A stretch of DNA of 6,337 bases from Gammaproteobacteria bacterium (GTDB lineage: Bacteria > Pseudomonadota > Gammaproteobacteria > Pseudomonadales > Pseudohongiellaceae). Under the pieces are notes generated by a model that did not search any database, was not told the DNA's origin, and saw only the letters and a program-made list of their open reading frames with translations. Every line of letters starts with the position of its first letter. Position 1 is the stretch's first letter. Positions 1-6,337 of this stretch are shown here, one piece after another. A program made the translations under genes and the position numbers. The stretch is from assembly GCA_002694855.1 (NCBI GenBank), contig NZNL01000031.1:41420-47756 (forward strand), given 5' to 3'.

Positions 1-1014
1 GAAGCTGACCTTATCGAAGAAATCGTCCGTATCTACGGCTACAACAAGGTGCCCTCAACTTTCCGGTTCGGAGCCCAATCTCTGGCATCTAAACCTGAAG
101 CCTTGGTGCCTCTGCAACGCATCCGACATCAGTTGGTGGCCATGGGTTATCAGGAAGTAGTTACCTACAGCTTTATTCACCCTGAACTGTCCGAACTCGT
201 TTGTGGAAACGAAATTCAGACGGTTTCTCTGGAGAATCCAATCTCAGAGGAAATGTCGGTAATGCGAGCCAGCATTCTTCCCGGGCTGTTGAATACGGCG
301 CAATACAATGCGAATCGGCAGCAAGATCGTATAAGATTATTTGAGACTGGCCTGGTTTTTACAGGAAATACTGGAGATTATGAACAAATCAATCGCATAG
401 GTGGCCTTGTTTCGGGAAGTCGTTATCCTCAAAACTGGAATAACACCGATGATGTTAACGATTTCTATGATGTGAAAGGCGATGTGGAATGTATCTTAAG
501 GCTGGGTGGTGACAATCGACATTTTCGGTTTCAACCAGTAGAGTTTGGATGCTTCCACCCTGGGCAATGTGCACGAATAGAGTCCAAGGAAGGGGGTCTG
601 CTTGGCCACCTTGGGGCTCTGCATCCGGCGATAGCTCGGAAACTGGAGCTGGATACCGAGATTTTTATGTTTGAACTCGATCTTGATGCGGTCCAGATTG
701 GGGAGTTACCGATAGCTAGTGTGTTATCGCGGTACCCGGAAGTCAGCCGCGATTTGGCAATAGTCATAAACGATTCTGTGCCTGCAGAAAAAATACTGAC
801 GATCGTACGCGCCAATGCTGGTGAGCTTCTAACAAGCCTGCGAATATTTGATGTATATCAAGGAGATGCAATTGAAAAAGGCAAAAAAAGTATTGCTTTG
901 GGCTTGACGTGGCAGCATCCTTCGCGCACTCTTAGTGATGACGAAATAAGTGTAATAATTAGTAGTTGCGTCAACGTACTACAAGAACAATTTAATGCGA
1001 AATTACGCAATTAG
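1..1014 (+). CDS. pheT: Phenylalanyl-tRNA synthetase beta subunit, C-terminal part (5' truncated by window edge)
   Basis: This is the C-terminal 337 residues of PheT, the beta chain of the cytoplasmic alpha2-beta2 enzyme that charges tRNA-Phe with phenylalanine. The frame is open from base 1, so the GTG at 49 is an internal valine and not a start. E. coli PheT is about 795 residues, so roughly the last 40% is present. The fragment opens in the end of the B5 domain ([16 protein letters not shown]). It continues through the synthetase-like core, with [12 protein letters not shown] and LPGLL at about residues 78-97 and RLFETGLVF near 111-119. It ends with the tRNA-binding FDX-ACB domain at about residues 240-336, recognisable by [13 protein letters not shown] and RIFDVYQGD. 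The beta subunit has no aminoacylation active site of its own but carries editing and tRNA-binding functions. ihfA starts 14 bases after the stop, as in other gammaproteobacteria. No frameshift or damage is visible. Confidence 0.97.
   Translation, partial: EADLIEEIVRIYGYNKVPSTFRFGAQSLASKPEALVPLQRIRHQLVAMGYQEVVTYSFIHPELSELVCGNEIQTVSLENPISEEMSVMRASILPGLLNTAQYNANRQQDRIRLFETGLVFTGNTGDYEQINRIGGLVSGSRYPQNWNNTDDVNDFYDVKGDVECILRLGGDNRHFRFQPVEFGCFHPGQCARIESKEGGLLGHLGALHPAIARKLELDTEIFMFELDLDAVQIGELPIASVLSRYPEVSRDLAIVINDSVPAEKILTIVRANAGELLTSLRIFDVYQGDAIEKGKKSIALGLTWQHPSRTLSDDEISVIISSCVNVLQEQFNAKLRN
951..959 (+). promoter_or_regulatory. Candidate internal promoter for ihfA (extended -10)
   Basis: Inside the 3' end of pheT the sequence TGTAATAAT has a TGn extension followed by a hexamer matching TATAAT at five of six positions, in an AT-rich stretch. 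It lies about 70 bases before the ihfA start. I see no good -35 hexamer at the usual distance. In E. coli, ihfA (himA) is known to have its own promoter inside pheT, which makes the location plausible. The call rests on a short motif in AT-rich coding DNA and could be chance. Confidence 0.25.
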
Positions 1015-1028
1015 CCGGGGATTGGACT

Positions 1029-1337
1029 ATGACGGACGGAGCACTCACAAAAGCCGACATGGCAGAACGCCTGTTCGAGGAATTAGGGCTTAACAAGCGC
1101 GAGGCGAAAGAGGTAGTTGAGCAATTTTTTGAAGAAATCCGCTTGTCTCTGGAGCGTAACGAGCAGGTGAAGTTGTCCGGGTACGGTAATTTCGACCTCA
1201 GAGATAAGAAGCAGCGCCCGGGTAGAAATCCCAAGACTGGCGAAGAAATACCGATTAAGGCAAGGCGGGTAGTTACTTTCAGGCCAGGGCAGAAACTTAA
1301 GGCAAGAGTGGAAGACTATGCTGGAAACGACGAATAG
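1029..1337 (+). CDS. ihfA: Integration host factor subunit alpha
   Basis: This encodes a 102-residue protein of the HU/IHF family. IHF alpha pairs with IHF beta to bind DNA sequence-specifically in the minor groove and bend it sharply, serving recombination, replication initiation and transcription. The sequence is nearly the E. coli protein: the helical N-terminal half has [20 protein letters not shown], then [14 protein letters not shown], the arm [18 protein letters not shown] and the tail [15 protein letters not shown]. Pro68 in RNP corresponds to the DNA-intercalating Pro65 of E. coli IHF alpha, the three-residue offset coming from a slightly longer N-terminus (MTDGALTK versus MALTK). 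The alpha rather than beta assignment rests on this close match and on the pheT neighbour. A modest GGGGATTGG stretch precedes the ATG. The gene starts 14 bases after pheT and its end overlaps the MerR gene by 20 bases, so the three are probably co-transcribed. Confidence 0.97.
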   Translation: MTDGALTKADMAERLFEELGLNKREAKEVVEQFFEEIRLSLERNEQVKLSGYGNFDLRDKKQRPGRNPKTGEEIPIKARRVVTFRPGQKLKARVEDYAGNDE

Positions 1338-1671
1338 CGAGGAATTACCTCCTATTCCGCCAAAACGCTACTTCACAATTGGGGAAGTGGGTGTGCTCTG
1401 TGCTGTAAAACCTCATGTGTTGCGTTATTGGGAAGCTGAATTTCCTCAGCTAAAACCGGTAAAACGTAGGGGAAATCGGCGTTATTATCAGCGCCAGGAT
1501 GTAGTTTTGATCCGACAGATCAAGAGCTTGCTTTATGAACAGGGATACACGATTGGTGGTGCTCGACAGAAAATGAGCGACAATCCTGAAGAACTAGCGA
1601 GGCCTAAAGTTGATGCCAGTGAAATCAAGCCACTAATTAAAGAACTCGAAAAAGTAATAGCTCAACTCTAA
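1318..1671 (+). CDS. Small MerR-family transcriptional regulator
   Basis: This is a 117-residue DNA-binding protein with a MerR-type winged helix-turn-helix at about residues 18-86. The markers are [22 protein letters not shown] (first helices, ending in the typical LRYWE), [16 protein letters not shown] (wing and start of the second helical pair) and [16 protein letters not shown]. After this only a short charged and hydrophobic tail remains ([16 protein letters not shown]), probably a short dimerisation helix. There is no cysteine cluster or large ligand-binding domain, so a metal or drug sensor of the MerR/CueR/BmrR kind is not indicated. The ATG at 1318 lies inside ihfA, in another frame, with a GGAAG stretch close before it. 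A MerR gene here, between ihfA and tRNA-Pro, is a conserved arrangement in Pseudomonas and relatives. Its targets and signal are unknown, so I give no symbol. Confidence 0.93.
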   Translation: MLETTNSEELPPIPPKRYFTIGEVGVLCAVKPHVLRYWEAEFPQLKPVKRRGNRRYYQRQDVVLIRQIKSLLYEQGYTIGGARQKMSDNPEELARPKVDASEIKPLIKELEKVIAQL

Positions 1672-1673
1672 GT

Positions 1674-1692
1674 GCGGAAATGTCAATTCCGC
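1674..1692 (+). other. Stem-loop after the MerR gene, possible weak terminator or processing site
   Basis: GCGGAA at 1674-1679 pairs perfectly with TTCCGC at 1687-1692, leaving a 7-base loop. It begins two bases after the MerR stop codon. No run of T follows, so it is not a canonical intrinsic terminator. It could stabilise the mRNA 3' end, or be a processing point if the operon reads through into tRNA-Pro. Confidence 0.35.
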
Positions 1693-1702
1693 TGCAGTAC
1701 AC

Positions 1703-1729
1703 TTCAATATTCAAACTTATTCAGATAAT
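1703..1729 (+). promoter_or_regulatory. Candidate promoter for tRNA-Pro
   Basis: GATAAT at 1724-1729 matches the -10 consensus at five of six positions and sits 10 bases before the mature tRNA start, which would give a very short leader. The best -35 candidate, TTCAAT at 1703-1708, matches only three of six positions and has a short 15-base spacer. The region is clearly AT-rich. The alternative is that the tRNA is transcribed with the pheT-ihfA-merR operon. Confidence 0.3.
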
Positions 1730-1738
1730 TTAGAACAA

Positions 1739-1816
<78 letters not shown>

Positions 1817-1835
1817 ATTTCCTATCCATACAAGT

Positions 1836-1852
1836 CCAATGTCCCCAATTGG
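1836..1852. terminator. Weak hairpin between the convergent tRNA-Pro and DUF3604 genes
   Basis: CCAAT (1836-1840) and ATTGG (1848-1852) pair around a 7-base loop in the 52-base gap where the two transcripts meet. The stem is only five pairs, AT-containing, and has no T tract on either strand. It is the only hairpin I see in the gap, so it is recorded as a poor candidate for a bidirectional terminator. Confidence 0.15.
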
Positions 1853-1868
1853 TTACTGGCGCTGATAC

Positions 1869-4466
1869 TCACTGTGATGAAAATCCTCCCACCCAAACCG
1901 GGCTTGACCAGGCGACTGCATCGTTGGCCTGCTCGACCTTGAAATAATAGTAGTCGCCTTGATCAGGATTATCGGTATCAGTGAATGCAAAGTTCACGTC
2001 GCGTGTGCCACCATTGATGACCCGGCGGATGGTGATATTGTCGTCGGGATAGTCTGCTTGCGGAATATTTCGAGTTAACCGGCCATCGACTATATCACTA
2101 AGTGAAATTTCAACTCGGGTGGCCGGGATGGTGGCATGGACACGATAGAAAGGTGGTGCGGATCCGCTCTCAGTTGTTTCTTCAAGGTTTAGTGTAATGG
2201 TGGCGTCTGCTTGCACATCTGACAGACTAAGCCGAATGGAACTGGTATCGCCGCGGGTGTGAGTGCTGAAGCGTACCGTGTTGCCAGCGCTAGCTATTGC
2301 TTGAGTGGTAGGGTTTACAAAATCCATAGCCGTTGCAGTCTTCAGTTCAGCTCCAGTCACTGTCATTTCTCCGCGCCAATGTCGCCATCCACGAGGTGCA
2401 TCACCGTTGAAATGAGGTGTGGGATCGGAGGTAAAACTCAATAGCAATTCCTGTTCACTGCCTAGAGAGTCTTCCAAAAGATATTCCTGCTGCCATATTT
2501 CTTCATCATTTTTGTACAGTTGCACCGACTTGATAGGGCCAGTACCAATAGCGCGGCCACTAATGATTCGAGTCTCACTGTAGCTGCCTCGCTGACCCAT
2601 GGTAGTGCCATTGACATCCATCTTCAGAATGATACGGTCACCCGTTGTGGCGTAAGTGCGCTTGGCTTTCATGCCGTCAAAGATCGCATCTCTTGAACGC
2701 TCTGGCGCCAGCACTGCACCCAAGCCACCACGTTGTGCCAGAGAATTCCTGTTGGGTGCCGAGTAACCCGGACGAGAGAGGTGGTCATCAGAAGCGGCAA
2801 CCACACCAACTTCATGACCATGTGACAGATAACTCTGCATGAACCACTGAAATGAACCGTGCATGGACATTATCTCGATGATGGGTTCGAGTTGCGGGTC
2901 AGACTGGCGGAAGTCGCCGGGATTATGCGCATGGGGAATCACCACGATGTTGTCTGCGTCGTAGCGTTCATGTAACTCGGCATAGAGTGCCGACAGCACG
3001 GGATAACTCAGCCCCGAGACTGGCATCTGATCCTTGATCTCGCGAAACAGAACATTGTGATGCCCTCCAAAGCGAGTGTGTCGGGTCCACTCCCAACCCA
3101 GGTAGGGTATGAACTTCCCCGGTTCATCGTATTCGGCGCTGGTCTTGCGAATCAGCTCCCATTCTCCGGCATCAAGCCAGACATCGTGTTCTGAGTGAGT
3201 GACGAAATCCAGGCGGGCATCATCGCGAGCGAAACGCATAAAGTAGTCCACGGTGCCGATGCCTTCTGAATAACCCGAGTGACCATGGGTATCGCCCCAA
3301 TAAATTCGATACTCAGGATCATCTTCAACCAGAATTGGATTGCCGATGCCAGTGAAGCGGCCATCGATGCTGCGTAGTGAAATCCAATGGGGGCCAGGTT
3401 CAGTCACACTCAAATCCAGCACGGTTATGGCATCGCTACCGGCTGTGGTGGCCACCACTTCTTCATCAATTAAAATCTCAAATGCCGGGATTGCACCCGT
3501 GGCGCGATTGAAAAACTGGTCTTGCGCACGTACTGATAACTCGAAATTCTCACCGGGTTCTACGATGCTAGGTCCGAAGCCGTGTACACCAGCCGCTTCG
3601 CCGCCAATGATCTCGAAAGGTGTGATGGGCAGAGAGAGCCATTCGCTGGACCCGTCCAGATCGACATAGAGTGGCAGTGGCATGCGTTCACTCTCGAATG
3701 TGGGCAGGCGAATACCGGGGCCGCCCTGGCGTTGGTCGCCATAGGTAATAGTTACACTTGACCCTCGGTCAAGCTCCCCTGCGACCAGGCGAAAGGCGAT
3801 GGCCGGCTGCGGGGAACGGAAGCCACCGTGGGGACCGGATGCCATAATTGTTTCCGGTTCGAAAACCGCATCATCATCGGTTGTTTCGATTGAGATATAA
3901 CCGGCTGCAGAAGGATCCTCAGATTGGAATACGCCGAAATTTGCTGCGAAGTGCCGCGCTACCCAGAAGCCTCCGCCAATCGCCATGGATCGGGTGCCGA
4001 CCCGCCAGGTTTGACTCAGAGTGTCCATAGTGCCAGCAACAAACGGCCCGAGATTGTCCGATCTGAGCAAGCCCAGGGCACCATCCTCATCCCGCAGAAT
4101 GAATTCCCGCACGAATCGGTCCACGTTACGGCTCTGATTCACGGCCTGTCTGCCGCGAGGAGGCAAAGTAGACTGCAAGCGAATTCGCGTTGCATCTACG
4201 CCGACCTCTCCACCTGCCAGGGCATAAGCATCTACCCAGTCGGCTAACAAACCGGCTCGCTCGGCGATGGTGTTTTCACTGGTTGCTTCGGTTGCCACGG
4301 CGCTTTTTAGTGTCTCCACTCTGGCGCGCAGCTCGCTCGACATGTAGTCATCGCGGCTGAGCTCTTGACTGACTTCCGTGAATTGTTCTTCAGGCGAGCA
4401 GCCCAGCAGAGTTCCAGTAACGAGCAGTGCGAGTAAAAGTGATCGGGTTGAGTGGTTGGCATGCAT
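1869..4466 (-). CDS. DUF3604 / PHP-like metallohydrolase lipoprotein, function unknown
   Basis: This is an 865-residue lipoprotein. The N-terminus has a hydrophobic segment ending in the lipobox L-L-G-C, with Cys23 as the lipidated residue. Serine follows it rather than aspartate, which favours the outer membrane. Cys23 is the only cysteine in the protein. Residues about 100-385 are rich in predicted beta strand. The catalytic-looking core follows: WGDTHGHSGYS (H394, H396), THSEHD (H424, E426, H427, D428), GWEW (E459), GGHHN (H469, H470), PHAHNPGDFR (H512, H514), EIMSMHGS (E531, H536) and ASDDHLSRPG (D560, H562). This order of HxH, HxxH, E, H and DxH resembles the metal site of the PHP (polymerase and histidinol phosphatase) superfamily and fits DUF3604 (PF12228). 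The rest (about 610-865) looks like accessory beta domains. The reaction and substrate are unknown; a phosphoesterase or other metal-dependent hydrolase is the family-based guess. It lies 54 bases downstream of the sulfatase, with a modest GCGAG ribosome site eight bases before the ATG, so it is probably co-transcribed. Confidence 0.88.
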   Translation of the reverse strand: MHANHSTRSLLLALLVTGTLLGCSPEEQFTEVSQELSRDDYMSSELRARVETLKSAVATEATSENTIAERAGLLADWVDAYALAGGEVGVDATRIRLQSTLPPRGRQAVNQSRNVDRFVREFILRDEDGALGLLRSDNLGPFVAGTMDTLSQTWRVGTRSMAIGGGFWVARHFAANFGVFQSEDPSAAGYISIETTDDDAVFEPETIMASGPHGGFRSPQPAIAFRLVAGELDRGSSVTITYGDQRQGGPGIRLPTFESERMPLPLYVDLDGSSEWLSLPITPFEIIGGEAAGVHGFGPSIVEPGENFELSVRAQDQFFNRATGAIPAFEILIDEEVVATTAGSDAITVLDLSVTEPGPHWISLRSIDGRFTGIGNPILVEDDPEYRIYWGDTHGHSGYSEGIGTVDYFMRFARDDARLDFVTHSEHDVWLDAGEWELIRKTSAEYDEPGKFIPYLGWEWTRHTRFGGHHNVLFREIKDQMPVSGLSYPVLSALYAELHERYDADNIVVIPHAHNPGDFRQSDPQLEPIIEIMSMHGSFQWFMQSYLSHGHEVGVVAASDDHLSRPGYSAPNRNSLAQRGGLGAVLAPERSRDAIFDGMKAKRTYATTGDRIILKMDVNGTTMGQRGSYSETRIISGRAIGTGPIKSVQLYKNDEEIWQQEYLLEDSLGSEQELLLSFTSDPTPHFNGDAPRGWRHWRGEMTVTGAELKTATAMDFVNPTTQAIASAGNTVRFSTHTRGDTSSIRLSLSDVQADATITLNLEETTESGSAPPFYRVHATIPATRVEISLSDIVDGRLTRNIPQADYPDDNITIRRVINGGTRDVNFAFTDTDNPDQGDYYYFKVEQANDAVAWSSPVWVGGFSSQ

Positions 4467-4520
4467 TATTTTTTCTCGCTATTTTGTAAGGACGGTCGAA
4501 TTAAGCGATCAGGAGCTAGC

Positions 4521-6014
4521 TTAGAAGATCAATTGTACTGTTTTGCCGTCAACATCAGTCAGGGTAGAACGAATCGCCGGCAATATTGTCTCATCAGGCG
4601 GTGGCAATTCGTCATTCCACCTGGCGTGCTCGGCCTCGAGTCGCTGCACGATGTCGGGGTACTGGGCAGCCACATTGTTTGACTCTTGCGGGTCATTCTG
4701 TAGATCGTAGAGCAGCGTGATCAGACCCAGCGGCGTGCCCGTCGCCCAACCTCCCGTTGGTGGATCGAGCCTACCGGTATCGTTCAGATCAGCTTCAGTA
4801 AAATCCGTCAGCTTGTATTTGATCAGTTTCCATCGTTGATCCCTGATCGCCTGAGTAGGTCCGGCACGCCAGAACAGGAACTCATGGGGATCGTCGCTTC
4901 GTTCTCCCTTTATGTAGGGGAGAAGATTCACGCTGTCTTCGGTTTCGACCCTGTCACCTGCGGCTGCGGTAAACGTGCTCATCAGGTCGAGGGAGATAAC
5001 CGGCTTGTCATAGAGTTTGTTACTGGGCAATTCGTTGGGCCAACTCAACAGAAATGGAATGCGTATGCCTCCCTCCTGGTGGTAGCGCTTGAAGCCAGCG
5101 AAATTCAGGTTGGAGCAGGCATTGTCAATATAACCGGCACAGCCGTTGTCACTGAGGAGGGCGATGAGCGTGTTTTCATACTGGCCGATCTCTTTCAGTT
5201 TCTCGACCACTTCTCCGACACTGTCGTCAAGTGACGAAACCATGGCGGCATACACTCGCGTGGCCATGTCCTGTACATGGCCATAACGATCGAGATAGGG
5301 TTTGGTAGCTTGCAATGGTGTGTGCGGAGTCGTGTGACTGAGGTAAAGGAAGAAGGGCTCATTGGCATGGCGATCGATAAAGGAGACGGCTTCTTCGGTA
5401 AAGACATCGGTAAGGTATTCATCGACCTGGACTCTCTCCCGCCCACGGTAGACTGCGTTAGCGGCCGATCGATTTACCGGCGCCGCACGGGTCCCTGCAT
5501 AGGCGCCGCCCTCAGGCAGGGTCTCGAAAAACTGGGAAGCGCCCGCCAACACCCCGAAGTACTCATCAAAGCCGCGGCTCATTGGATGATGTTGCTCCTG
5601 CTGTCCCAGGTGCCACTTGCCAATCATGCCTGTGGCGTAACCACGCTCACCCAGTTCATCGGCTATCGTAACTTGGTCCAGTGCAAGCCCGTTGTCCCTA
5701 TCCCGGCCAGCCGGATTAAATTCCCAGCCATGCCGTTGCTGGTAGCGACCGGTTAAGAGTCCGGCTCGAGACGGACTGCAGACGGGGTGAGATACGTAAC
5801 CCTGGGTAAAGCGGACACCACTGGCAGCAAGCACATCTATATTCGGCGTATCGATAATTGTACTGCCGTAGACACCTGTGTCCCCGATTCCAAGGTCATC
5901 AGCAAAGATGAATACGATATTGGGTTGGCGGGAAGCGGAGTCGACCTGAGCGTTGGTGACCACAGGCAACATGATTATGAGGCTGACAAGGCAGAGTGCG
6001 AGAGAATTTTTCAT
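4521..6014 (-). CDS. Secreted type I (formylglycine) sulfatase
   Basis: This is a 497-residue sulfatase of the alkaline phosphatase superfamily (COG3119/PF00884), predicted to hydrolyse sulfate esters in the periplasm or outside the cell. A Sec signal peptide covers residues 1-22, with likely cleavage at TNA/Q. Active-site elements appear in order: FADDLG (metal ligands D39, D40), C79-S-P-S-R (cysteine to be converted to formylglycine), GKWHLG (K133, H135), LSHTTPHTPL (H227, H231), SDNG (metal ligands D289, N290) and GFKRYHQEGGIRIP (K309). No key residue is missing, and the length is normal for the family. Besides C79, the mature protein has only C292 and C300, which may form a disulfide. No formylglycine-generating enzyme is in the window, so maturation must rely on a gene elsewhere. 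The start is chosen for its fit to the signal peptide, with GGA about 10 bases before the ATG. The substrate (glycan, aryl or other sulfate) cannot be read from the sequence. Confidence 0.95.
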   Translation of the reverse strand: MKNSLALCLVSLIIMLPVVTNAQVDSASRQPNIVFIFADDLGIGDTGVYGSTIIDTPNIDVLAASGVRFTQGYVSHPVCSPSRAGLLTGRYQQRHGWEFNPAGRDRDNGLALDQVTIADELGERGYATGMIGKWHLGQQEQHHPMSRGFDEYFGVLAGASQFFETLPEGGAYAGTRAAPVNRSAANAVYRGRERVQVDEYLTDVFTEEAVSFIDRHANEPFFLYLSHTTPHTPLQATKPYLDRYGHVQDMATRVYAAMVSSLDDSVGEVVEKLKEIGQYENTLIALLSDNGCAGYIDNACSNLNFAGFKRYHQEGGIRIPFLLSWPNELPSNKLYDKPVISLDLMSTFTAAAGDRVETEDSVNLLPYIKGERSDDPHEFLFWRAGPTQAIRDQRWKLIKYKLTDFTEADLNDTGRLDPPTGGWATGTPLGLITLLYDLQNDPQESNNVAAQYPDIVQRLEAEHARWNDELPPPDETILPAIRSTLTDVDGKTVQLIF

Positions 6015-6051
6015 CTAATTTTTTTCCGAATCGCCTTTAGTAAATCTGGGT

Positions 6052-6080
6052 TGGTACTATAACAATTAATGAAAGTACCA
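6052..6080. promoter_or_regulatory. Inverted repeat overlapping the sulfatase promoter, candidate operator
   Basis: TGGTACT (6052-6058) and AGTACCA (6074-6080) are perfect 7-base inverted arms separated by 15 AT-rich bases. The centre-to-centre distance of 22 bases is about two helical turns, as expected for a dimeric regulator binding one face of the DNA. The candidate -10 element falls within the repeat and shares three bases with one arm, so a bound protein would block RNA polymerase; this suggests repression, perhaps relieved by substrate. No regulator gene is adjacent in the window, and the family is unknown. Confidence 0.4.
6056..6064 (-). promoter_or_regulatory. Candidate extended -10 promoter for the sulfatase-DUF3604 unit
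   Basis: Read on the - strand, TGTTATAGT has a TGn extension plus a hexamer matching TATAAT at five of six positions. It lies about 40 bases before the sulfatase ATG, which would leave a leader of about 35 bases. There is no convincing -35 hexamer at 16-18 bases; extended -10 promoters often lack one, so an activator or the TG element may compensate. It overlaps the inverted repeat at 6052-6080. Confidence 0.4.
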
Positions 6081-6337
6081 CATCCTTCGAGCAGATTAGT
6101 AATACATAGATAGCAGGAGTCCCATCTGGTGAAAGGGGGGGTGCCCCGGGGGTGGAGCAGACGTTTAATGAGGCTCTGACGCGCAATGGCTGAATGACAG
6201 CTATCGACCCAAAGCGGACACCGCCCAGCGCGTGTGAAATACCAACGCTTGCTTTAGAATATAGCTCTGATTTGCGCATTCAAATATTTGGCTTTTTGCT
6301 TTGATCCCAAACCAGAAATCGGCAGAGTCGTGAAGGA
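6081..6337. other. Non-coding region upstream of the sulfatase; contains a repeat-like GC-rich patch
   Basis: I see no supportable gene in these 257 bases. The stretch 6131-6160 is G-rich, with seven consecutive G at 6135-6141 and the palindrome CCCCGGGG at 6144-6151. A decayed hairpin lies at 6195-6220. A perfect 10-base palindrome, CAAATATTTG at 6281-6290, is followed on the + strand by a T-rich run (GCTTTTTGCTTT); its stem is too AT-rich for a convincing terminator. The last bases end in GTGAAGGA, which could be the ribosome site of a rightward gene beginning outside the window, but this cannot be tested here. Confidence 0.5.
6195..6220. repeat. Decayed hairpin resembling a dispersed intergenic repeat
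   Basis: TGACAGCTAT (6195-6204) and AAAGCGGACA (6211-6220) are inverted arms with seven of ten positions pairing, around the 6-base loop CGACCC. From memory, the string CGACCCAAAGCGGACA with a matching left arm recurs between genes in many proteobacterial genomes. I could not search for it here, so membership of a repeat family is a recollection and not a result. Confidence 0.35.

Noticed and set aside
49..51. GTG as a possible start of the first gene
   Set aside because: The same frame is open back to base 1 and encodes recognisable PheT sequence ([12 protein letters not shown]), so the GTG is an internal valine codon.
3340..3669. 109-codon open frame on the + strand, antisense to the DUF3604 gene
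   Set aside because: It is an antisense shadow inside a conserved coding region and shows low-complexity composition with no domain.
4467..4520. Terminator or separate promoter between the sulfatase and DUF3604 genes
   Set aside because: The 54-base gap has no stem with a T tract and no convincing -35/-10 pair, so co-transcription is the simpler reading.
4836..5234. 132-codon open frame on the + strand, antisense to the sulfatase
   Set aside because: It is an antisense shadow of a well-supported gene and has no recognisable motif.
5277..5756. 159-codon open frame on the + strand, antisense to the sulfatase
   Set aside because: It lies wholly inside the sulfatase gene, whose frame has all family motifs; the antisense translation has no domain character.
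6037..6279. 80-codon open frame on the - strand upstream of the sulfatase
   Set aside because: It has no ribosome site before its ATG, runs through the repeat-like patch and across the candidate promoter/operator, and its translation has no recognisable domain. It is most likely chance.
6281..6300. Intrinsic terminator formed by CAAATATTTG plus the T-rich run
   Set aside because: The palindrome has almost no GC pairs and no loop, the T run is interrupted, and no gene ends just before it on the + strand.

Overview
The window looks like chromosomal DNA from a gammaproteobacterium, probably marine or aquatic and heterotrophic. The main evidence is the left third: the 3' end of pheT, then ihfA, a small MerR-family gene and a tRNA-Pro(GGG), all on the + strand. 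This is the gene order I know from Pseudomonas and relatives. The IHF-alpha protein is also very close to the E. coli protein through its DNA-binding arm. The species cannot be named from this sequence.

Layout. Positions 1-1671 hold a tightly packed core operon: the phenylalanyl-tRNA synthetase beta subunit (5' end outside the window), IHF alpha 14 bases later, and a MerR-type regulator that overlaps ihfA by 20 bases. A short AT-rich spacer with a small stem-loop and a possible promoter leads to tRNA-Pro at 1740-1816. The genome then changes character. Two large genes on the - strand converge on the tRNA: a secreted type I sulfatase (4521-6014, transcribed first) and an 865-residue lipoprotein with a DUF3604/PHP-like metal-site domain (1869-4466, transcribed second). 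They are 54 bases apart with no terminator visible, so they probably form one transcription unit. Upstream of the sulfatase, 6015-6337 contains no gene I can support. It holds a candidate extended -10 promoter inside a 7-bp inverted repeat (a possible operator), and a GC-rich patch with a decayed hairpin that resembles a dispersed intergenic repeat.

How the genes work together. The left block is information-processing housekeeping: tRNA charging, nucleoid architecture, regulation and tRNA supply. The right block looks like an accessory module acting outside the cytoplasm. The sulfatase carries a Sec signal peptide and the C-S-P-S-R formylglycine motif. The DUF3604 protein has a lipobox, so it is probably anchored in the outer membrane, and it keeps a set of His/Asp/Glu residues resembling a PHP-type metallohydrolase site. 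The simplest inference is that the two act in sequence or together on a sulfated organic substrate; the substrate is unknown. The most interesting items are this two-gene module with an uncharacterised metalloenzyme, its compact promoter/operator, and the sharp core-to-accessory switch right after a tRNA gene. I found no CRISPR array, transposase or other mobile gene, and nothing that clearly amounts to a new system beyond the sulfatase-DUF3604 pair.
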